From a virus: a stretch of 38,406 nucleotides of DNA. The notes beneath the pieces are model-generated. The model ran no database searches. It worked only from the letters and a program-made list of their open reading frames with translations, and had not been told where the DNA came from. A program made the position numbers and the translations under genes. Of this stretch, positions 33,267 to 38,406 are shown piece after piece. Numbering within the stretch: position 1 is the first letter of the stretch; each line of letters opens with the position of its first letter. The stretch spans positions 1-38,406 of the IMG/VR virus record IMGVR_UViG_3300031758_000210. One strand, written 5' to 3'.

Positions 33267-33576
33267 TAAAGAGCCCTATATTCTATTAAGCATATATCAA
33301 AATATGTATCAGAATAAATATGGCAAAATGCCATCTCTAAATAAATATAGAGAAAAATGGGCCATGCAAGATGTTATTGATAGCATAGGATATAGTCGTG
33401 CAAAAGAATTAATAGAGTACTATTTTACTACAGGTAAAAATGGCCACCCATTACAATTTTTCTTTTTTAACTTTGATAAAATTGATATAATGGAAAAAGA
33501 AATTAAGAAGGATAAAACAAATCGTCGCATTCTTCAAGAAGCAACCAAAAAATTAGTAGAAGGCGAAAATGAGTGA
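33256..33576 (+). CDS. Replication accessory protein, possibly helicase loader-like
   Basis: A 106-residue helical, basic protein, starting at GTG 33256 inside the previous gene. It has a Tyr/Phe-rich centre (KELIEYYFTTGKNGHPLQFF) and a charged C-terminal helix (MEKEIKKDKTNRRILQEATK). It precedes and overlaps the DnaB-like helicase gene by four bases (GTGA), a place where phages often put helicase loaders or replication-initiation helpers. This is only positional evidence. Confidence 0.6.
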   Translation: MANSKEPYILLSIYQNMYQNKYGKMPSLNKYREKWAMQDVIDSIGYSRAKELIEYYFTTGKNGHPLQFFFFNFDKIDIMEKEIKKDKTNRRILQEATKKLVEGENE

Positions 33577-34811
33577 ATACTGAATCAACACTAATATCAG
33601 CAGTATGTAAAAACAAAGACATCAGCACATTACTTGCAGATAACGTAGATGACCTGTTTACATCTCATCGAGATATCTGGGAAGGTTTAAAGTTATATTA
33701 TTATAAGTTTAAAGCAGTACCTGAAGTTGGTGTGTTGCAAGAAAAATTTAAAGACTTTGAACCAGACACTAATGTAAAAGCAGAAACTGGATATTATTTA
33801 GATAAATTAAAAAATGAATATTTATCTTCTAGACTAAAAGGTATTATTCTTCAAAGCGGATCAGCACTAAAAGAAGATGCAGCATCTAGAGTTTTAGCCG
33901 ATATGCAAAGCAAGCTTGCTAGTTTATCTAGATTTACAAATAACGTAAGAGACTTAGATGTAACAGACTTAGATGCAGCAGAAAGACATTTTATGTCTGT
34001 TAAAGATAGATCATTAGCAATGGGTGGAAGTCCAGGAATTAAAACAGGATTTCAAGCAATTGATACAGCATACCCAACTGGAATGGCCCCAGGGCATTTA
34101 ATTGTTGCAATTGGTTGGCCAGGTAAAGGTAAAACATGGTTTACTTCATACCTTGCATGTAAAGCTTGGGAGCAAGGATTTAAACCAATGATTATATCTC
34201 TAGAAATGTCTCCTGAAAATATGCGTGATCGTATTTATACAATGCTTGGATCAGGTTTGTTTAAGGCTAGCGATTTATCAAAAGGTGATATTAATATAGA
34301 TGATTTTAAATCATGGGGTCAAAAAAAGTTTGAGGGTAAAAATAGTTTTGTTCTGGTATCAAATGAAGGAGCAGGGGACGTTACTCCAGCAACCATTCAA
34401 GGAAAGATTGATCAGCATAAACCAGACTTAGTTATTTTAGATTATCATCAATTGTTTAATGATAATAAAAGAAGTAATTCTGAAGTAGAAAGAAATAGAA
34501 ACGTATCTCGTGAATTTAAATTGTTAGCTGTAACTAATAATATTCCAGTTATTGATATCACCGCAGCAACTGCAGATGACATTTCTGATCAAGATAATCC
34601 CCCAATGATGTCACAGGTTGCTTGGTCTAAGGCAATTGAATATGATGCTGATATGGCTATGGCTATTCATAGATATCCAGGAACTAATTTAATTGAAGTG
34701 GTTTCAAGAAAGAATCGTCATGGACATGAATTTGATTTCCATTTAGATTGGGATATCAATAGAGGTATTATTAAAGAACTATATGATTATGTACCACCAC
34801 AAGCCAATTAA
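33573..34811 (+). CDS. Replicative DNA helicase (DnaB-like)
   Basis: A 412-residue RecA-fold helicase. The N-terminal third is a helical DnaB-type domain. The motor begins near residue 150 (GIKTGFQAIDTAYPTGMAPG). Walker A is GWPGKGKTW at about 181-189, Walker B is LVILDYHQL at about 287-295, and the arginine-finger region is RKNRHGH. Start GTG 33573 overlaps the upstream stop by four bases. It unwinds DNA ahead of the phage polymerase, together with the primase encoded just downstream. It shares 29 bases with the next gene. Length is a bit shorter than host DnaB (about 450-470). Confidence 0.92.
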   Translation: MNTESTLISAVCKNKDISTLLADNVDDLFTSHRDIWEGLKLYYYKFKAVPEVGVLQEKFKDFEPDTNVKAETGYYLDKLKNEYLSSRLKGIILQSGSALKEDAASRVLADMQSKLASLSRFTNNVRDLDVTDLDAAERHFMSVKDRSLAMGGSPGIKTGFQAIDTAYPTGMAPGHLIVAIGWPGKGKTWFTSYLACKAWEQGFKPMIISLEMSPENMRDRIYTMLGSGLFKASDLSKGDINIDDFKSWGQKKFEGKNSFVLVSNEGAGDVTPATIQGKIDQHKPDLVILDYHQLFNDNKRSNSEVERNRNVSREFKLLAVTNNIPVIDITAATADDISDQDNPPMMSQVAWSKAIEYDADMAMAIHRYPGTNLIEVVSRKNRHGHEFDFHLDWDINRGIIKELYDYVPPQAN

Positions 34812-35082
34812 AAGATTTCAAATTGATGTACAGTTTAAGGACGATTCAGATCTAATTAGACTTAGAAATCAATATGAAAATATGTTAACTCATCAAATGA
34901 GAGACAAAGGATATTCAAGGGTACTTGACATAGACACTGCATTTTCAGTAGAATTTACAGGAGAAACATGGAGATTTTTAATGACTCTACATGGGATACA
35001 TACAGGAAGGCGGAAAGCATGGGAATCAGAGGGAATAACACAAGGGAAGTTAGTTCCACGCAATATGCACCAAACCATATAA
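34783..35082 (+). CDS. Small conserved-type hypothetical protein
   Basis: A 99-residue protein overlapping the helicase end by 29 bases and the primase start by about 64. ATG 34783 or ATG 34789 may serve as start. The strand-helix pattern (RFQIDVQFKDDSDLIRLRNQ, YENMLTHQMRDKGYSRVLDI, then FSVEFTGETWRFLMTL) is that of a folded protein, not a shadow frame. Both overlaps place it tightly inside the helicase-primase cassette. I do not recognise the family. Confidence 0.62.
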   Translation: MIMYHHKPIKRFQIDVQFKDDSDLIRLRNQYENMLTHQMRDKGYSRVLDIDTAFSVEFTGETWRFLMTLHGIHTGRRKAWESEGITQGKLVPRNMHQTI

Positions 35083-36014
35083 AAGCAGTAGTAAAAGAAA
35101 TTGGTTTAAGGATAATTAGTGAATCAAATAATAACCTAGTTATATATTGTCCATTCCATAATAATACACATAGCCCTAGTTTTTATATTAGCGAAGAAAA
35201 TGGTGCATGGCTATGCTTTAATCCAGCCTGCGGAGAAACTGGAAACATAATTCAATTAATTAAAAAGGTTACTGGTAAAAATGACTTTGAATCTATTAGG
35301 CTAATATCATCAAAAGAATCCGAAGGTCTAGATGATTTTGATGAAGCTTTAAATCAAATGTTTGAAGAAAAACCTGACTTTATAGAATTTGATCAAAAGA
35401 AATTAGATGACTTAACGATTGAACTTACATTAAATAAGCAAGCAAGAGACTATTTTGAATCTCGTGGAATCAATCAAGCATCAATGACCTATTTTAAATT
35501 AGGATATTCTGAAGCACAAAACATGGTAATTGTCCCAGTCCATAGTCCAGACGGAATTCCAGTTGGTTTAGTGGGTAGATCAATTACAGAAAAGAAATTT
35601 AAAAATAGCACAAACCTTCCCAAGAATAAAACTTTGTTTAATATACATCGTGCTAAAAAAATTGGCGATCATGTCATAATTGTAGAATCAAGTTTTGATG
35701 CAATCCGTGTGCATCAATCTGGTTTCCCAAACGTGGTCGCCACTCTTGGCGGACATATATCCTCAGACAATATTAATTTATTAAATAGATACTTTAACAA
35801 AATTACTATTATGACGGACGCAGACGAAGCTGGAAGAGCATTAGGTTTATCAATTTCTAATAAATTAAAAAATAAAGATATCTTGTGGGCATCTTATTCT
35901 TATGGTAAGATATATCCTCACAATGCAAAAGATTCAGGAGACATGACCGAAGAAGAAATCCAATCTTGTATTAAGAATTCGGTTTCTGATGTAGAATACA
36001 AATCCTGGAATTAA
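35019..36014 (+). CDS. DnaG-like DNA primase (CHC2 + Toprim)
   Basis: I chose ATG 35019, with AGGAAGG (35004-35010) eight bases before; an in-frame ATG at 34968 would add 17 residues overlapping the neighbour. Residues 44-71 form a CHC2 zinc finger (YCPFHNNTHSPSF ... CFNPACG; C44, H47, C66, C71), with C-x4-C rather than the usual C-x2-C. A Toprim-type domain follows at about 215-290 with IIVESSFDAI and MTDADEAG, the acidic catalytic set. It makes RNA primers for the phage replisome next to the helicase. It lacks a recognisable helicase-binding C-terminal domain (331 residues versus about 580 in E. coli). Confidence 0.9.
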   Translation: MGIRGNNTREVSSTQYAPNHIKAVVKEIGLRIISESNNNLVIYCPFHNNTHSPSFYISEENGAWLCFNPACGETGNIIQLIKKVTGKNDFESIRLISSKESEGLDDFDEALNQMFEEKPDFIEFDQKKLDDLTIELTLNKQARDYFESRGINQASMTYFKLGYSEAQNMVIVPVHSPDGIPVGLVGRSITEKKFKNSTNLPKNKTLFNIHRAKKIGDHVIIVESSFDAIRVHQSGFPNVVATLGGHISSDNINLLNRYFNKITIMTDADEAGRALGLSISNKLKNKDILWASYSYGKIYPHNAKDSGDMTEEEIQSCIKNSVSDVEYKSWN

Positions 36015-36023
36015 TGATATAAT
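36012..36023 (+). promoter_or_regulatory. Extended -10 promoter before SSB gene
   Basis: TAATGATATAAT (36012-36023) repeats the 12-base core at 7011-7022 exactly and includes a perfect TG-N-TATAAT. AATACA at 35995 is a weak -35. The predicted start is near 36030; AAGGAG then lies five to seven bases before ATG 36065. Confidence 0.68.
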
Positions 36024-36032
36024 GACCATACA

Positions 36033-36049
36033 GATGGATATATACCATC
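36033..36049. promoter_or_regulatory. Inverted repeat in SSB leader
   Basis: GATGG (36033-36037) and CCATC (36045-36049) frame ATATATA, forming a 17-bp palindrome starting about three bases after the predicted transcript start. It could be an operator, a 5' mRNA hairpin, or a translational control site for an autogenously regulated SSB. Confidence 0.4.
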
Positions 36050-36064
36050 ACCAAAGGAGAAAAA

Positions 36065-36733
36065 ATGAGTATAGTAAAGGGTCTAAAAGACCTAAATAAA
36101 GCACTAGACAAGCCTGTATATTCAGGTGGAGAAGAAAATAAAGGTCGTTGGTTAAAGATTGAAGACGGAGAAAGCGTAAAAGTTAGATTTCTCCAAGAGT
36201 TGGATGCAGATTCTCCCAACTATAACGATAAACTTGGATGTGGATTTATTGCTTTAGAGCACACTAATCCAAAAGACTACAGACGTAAAGCCTTAGACAC
36301 AATGGAAACAGAAGGTCGTGACTGGGCAAATGAACAACATCGCAAAGATCCAAAAGCTGGCTGGAAAGCTAGAACACGTATTTATATAAATGTATTAGTT
36401 GATGATGGAAAAAATGAACCATATGTTGCAATATTATCTCAAGGAACCAGTGGAAAAACAATTACTCCTACCCTTATTGAGTATGCTGGCGAAATGGGAA
36501 GCATTACAAACTTAATGTGGCGCATTAAAAGAAATGGCAGCAAAACGGATACAAGCTATACAATTATCCCATTGGCAAAAGATGAAACACCTTTTGATTT
36601 TTCAGGATTAGAGTTATTTGATCTTGAAAAAACTGCCGTAAGGCATGTTCCATATGCAGAGCAAGAAGCTTTCTATATGGGCGACAGTAACAATGAAGAG
36701 ACTCACGCCTCAGCAGGCAGCGTAGAGTGGTAA
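36065..36733 (+). CDS. Single-stranded DNA-binding protein (gp32-like)
   Basis: A 222-residue protein behind AAGGAG. An N-terminal region (KPVYSGGEENKGRWLKIEDG, ESVKVRFLQELD) leads into an OB-fold-like core with aromatic and basic strands (ARTRIYINVLVDDGKNEPYV), and the C-terminus is acidic (SNNEETHASAGSVEW). Location beside primase and polymerase and the acidic tail fit a phage ssDNA-binding protein of gp32-like type. Its own promoter and a strong terminator make it a single-gene unit, which suits a protein needed in large amounts. Confidence 0.78.
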   Translation: MSIVKGLKDLNKALDKPVYSGGEENKGRWLKIEDGESVKVRFLQELDADSPNYNDKLGCGFIALEHTNPKDYRRKALDTMETEGRDWANEQHRKDPKAGWKARTRIYINVLVDDGKNEPYVAILSQGTSGKTITPTLIEYAGEMGSITNLMWRIKRNGSKTDTSYTIIPLAKDETPFDFSGLELFDLEKTAVRHVPYAEQEAFYMGDSNNEETHASAGSVEW

Positions 36734-36743
36734 TTTAATAATC

Positions 36744-36777
36744 TGAGGGGTGGCTATTGCCATCCCTCATTTTATTT
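36744..36777 (+). terminator. Strong intrinsic terminator after SSB gene
   Basis: TGAGGGGTGGC (36744-36754) pairs over 11 positions with GCCATCCCTCA (36759-36769), one G-U, loop TATT, followed by TTTTATTT. It isolates SSB from the polymerase operon. Confidence 0.93.
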
Positions 36778-36779
36778 AG

Positions 36780-36785
36780 TAGAAT
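36780..36785 (+). promoter_or_regulatory. Possible near-leaderless -10 before polymerase operon
   Basis: TAGAAT (36780-36785; 5/6 match) lies six bases before ATG 36792, the same spacing as at 28476. There is no clear -35. Some promoter is needed here because a strong terminator stands directly upstream. Confidence 0.35.
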
Positions 36786-36791
36786 CAATAC

Positions 36792-36998
36792 ATGCAAACT
36801 TATGAGATACCAGATCCATTTATGGAATTTGTTAGAAACAGAAACCTTAAACTATCTGGAGCTATATATGATTATTTTGCCAAAGAGTGGAGTTATAAAT
36901 GCAGTACTTGCCTAGAGGTATTGTATGCTCCAAGTAAAAAAATAATAACAAAAACTAGGCTAAGTCATACACGAAATATTTGTTTAGGCGGTTATTAA
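36792..36998 (+). CDS. Small zinc-binding-type protein
   Basis: A 68-residue protein with YKCSTCLEVLY (CxxC), then LSHTRNICLGG, giving a possible C-C-H-C metal site. The N-terminal half is helical (FMEFVRNRNLKLSGAIYDYF). It begins the polymerase transcription unit, a few bases after the terminator, and overlaps the polymerase start by one base (TAATG). It might be a polymerase accessory; this is inference. Confidence 0.68.
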   Translation: MQTYEIPDPFMEFVRNRNLKLSGAIYDYFAKEWSYKCSTCLEVLYAPSKKIITKTRLSHTRNICLGGY

Positions 36999-38406
36999 TG
37001 AGTTTTACACACTTACACGTACATAGTTACTACAGCCTAATGGATGGCCTTAACTCTCCACTAGAACTAGCACAGGCTGCAAAAGATGCTGGACAGACAT
37101 CTATTGCCATAACAGATCATGGTACACTTTCATCACATAGAGAAATGCAATTGGCCTGTAAAGAAATTGGAATTAAACCAATTCTTGGAGTAGAGGCTTA
37201 CATATCACCAACAGATAGATTTGATAGGTCATCAAAAACAGATAAAAGTATTCAGGCATATAATCACATTATCTTATTGGCTAAAAATCAAAATGGATTA
37301 AGTAATATAAATAGACTTCAAGAGTTAGCTTGGAATGAAGGTTTTTATCATAAGCCTAGAATTGACAGGGAGGTTCTAAAAGAATATGCAGAAGATATTA
37401 TTGTTCTTTCTGGATGCCTTAATGGGCTTATTAGTAAGTGCATTGAAAAAGGAAACCTTGAGGAAGCGGAAATTCTACTTAAAGATTTTAAGAAAACTTT
37501 TGGCGAAGATTTTTACATTGAAGTACAATCTCATAACCCCAAAGAAATAAATAGCAATTTATTAGATCTAGCAGATAAATTAAATATAAAGCCAGTAGCA
37601 ACTGGAGATGCTCATTTTGCTAAAGGAGAAGATAAAATACTAGAAGAAGCAATGCTTATTCTATCTACATCTCCTAAATCAGATAAAGAAGCAGATTTTG
37701 AAATGTCCAAGAATATGAATAATATGCTGGATAGATTTAATTACCTGTACCCAGACAGAAGAATATCATTTCAAGACTATAATTTATTTATTCAATCAAG
37801 GTCTGAAATTGAGGCTGACTTTAATAAGGCTGGAATTACTCGTACGGATATATATGATAATACTATTGAGATATCTGAAAAAATTGGAGAATACGATTTT
37901 AACAGGGGTTTAGATCTCCTCCCAGTACCTAAGACAGATGCCGATGAAAAGTTGTCCCAAATGGCCTTTAAAGGCCTAGAAACACTACGCCTGACCTCGT
38001 CATGGCTTGGAAATGACGGATATGAACAAAGATTAATTGAAGAATTAGAAATTATTAAAGATAAAAGCTTTGCATCATATTTCCTAGTAGTAGCAGACAT
38101 GATTAATTGGGCTAAAGAAAATAATATTATGGTAGGGCCAGGTCGTGGTTCTGCTGCAGGATCTTTAGTTTGTTATGCTCTTGGAATTACAGATGTAGAC
38201 CCAATTGAATATGACTTGCTGTTCTTCCGATTTATTAATCCTGAGCGTAATGACTTTCCAGATATTGATACAGACTTTGAAGACCGTCGTCGTAAAGAGG
38301 TTAAAGATTATTTAAAGAAGAAGTTTAAGCATGTTGCTTCTATTTCCACCTACACTTATTTTAAAGACAAGGGTGTAATTAGAGATGCTGCTCGTGTATT
38401 TATGGT
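36998..38406 (+). CDS. dnaE: DNA polymerase III alpha subunit (DnaE-like), 3' partial
   Basis: The frame is open from ATG 36998 to the window end (469 codons). The PHP domain is at the N-terminus with its metal-site motifs: FTHLHVHSYYSLMDG, ITDHGTL, LGVEAY, NHIILLA, LSGCLNG and GDAHF. All appear intact, so PHP may be active. The catalytic palm begins near residue 375 with GPGRGSAAGSLV and PDIDTDFEDRR (D424 and D426). The thumb, rest of palm and fingers lie beyond the window. This is the replicative polymerase of the phage, supplied with the helicase, primase and SSB just upstream. Confidence 0.95.
   Translation, partial: MSFTHLHVHSYYSLMDGLNSPLELAQAAKDAGQTSIAITDHGTLSSHREMQLACKEIGIKPILGVEAYISPTDRFDRSSKTDKSIQAYNHIILLAKNQNGLSNINRLQELAWNEGFYHKPRIDREVLKEYAEDIIVLSGCLNGLISKCIEKGNLEEAEILLKDFKKTFGEDFYIEVQSHNPKEINSNLLDLADKLNIKPVATGDAHFAKGEDKILEEAMLILSTSPKSDKEADFEMSKNMNNMLDRFNYLYPDRRISFQDYNLFIQSRSEIEADFNKAGITRTDIYDNTIEISEKIGEYDFNRGLDLLPVPKTDADEKLSQMAFKGLETLRLTSSWLGNDGYEQRLIEELEIIKDKSFASYFLVVADMINWAKENNIMVGPGRGSAAGSLVCYALGITDVDPIEYDLLFFRFINPERNDFPDIDTDFEDRRRKEVKDYLKKKFKHVASISTYTYFKDKGVIRDAARVFM

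Overview
The window is an AT-rich segment of a tailed double-stranded DNA phage, or a phage-like contig, with siphovirus morphology. A portal, prohead protease/scaffold, HK97-type capsid, head-tail connectors, tail tube, frameshifted tail chaperones and a 2127-residue tape measure follow one another on one strand. A replication module closes the window. Every supported gene is on the + strand, mostly tightly packed with TAATG, ATGA or GTGA stop/start overlaps. I saw no tRNA, integrase, CRISPR array or insertion sequence. The host cannot be read directly. Near-leaderless promoters, a PHP-bearing DnaE-type polymerase, a TP901-type tape measure and small zinc proteins would fit an aquatic, low-GC actinobacterial host, but that is inference.

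Layout. 1-2528: the 3' end of a protein with perfect 33-bp Pro/Phe/Tyr repeats and a C-terminal Hint (intein-like) domain, then a LamG-like tail or fibre protein. 2592-6949: small protein, portal, XkdF-like protease with a nested in-frame scaffold gene, major capsid protein, terminator. 7048-10156: head-tail adaptor, closure and tail-completion genes behind an extended -10 promoter. 10164-11030: structured leader, tail tube gene, terminator. 11034-22328: promoter, gpG/gpGT-like chaperones with a CCCAAAC -1 slippery site, tape measure, distal tail and a hub apparently split over two genes. 22354-28441: four fibre or adhesin proteins, the last with 12-bp TPAV-coding repeats and a Cys-rich tip. 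28488-31444: accessory genes, including two consecutive 2-oxoglutarate/Fe(II) oxygenase-like proteins, a small zinc protein, coiled-coil proteins and a small structural protein. 31448-31514: a near-consensus promoter followed at once by an intrinsic terminator. 31531-38406: metallophosphoesterase, zinc ribbon, HTH protein, a 36-residue zinc finger, DnaB-like helicase, DnaG-like primase, ssDNA-binding protein, terminator, and DNA polymerase III alpha running off the end.

How the genes work together: the structural block builds a capsid with protease-driven maturation and a long non-contractile tail ending in several FnIII/Ig/LamG-type adhesins. The replication block supplies helicase, primase, SSB and polymerase. 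Terminator-promoter pairs after the capsid and tail tube genes suggest that these abundant products have their own transcription units. The accessory region is the least ordinary part: Pro-rich repeats and a Hint domain on virion-type proteins, with two oxygenases of protein-hydroxylase-like families just downstream of the Pro-repeat fibre, suggest post-translational modification of the virion surface. No terminase or recognisable lysis gene lies in the window; the terminase may lie before the window start.
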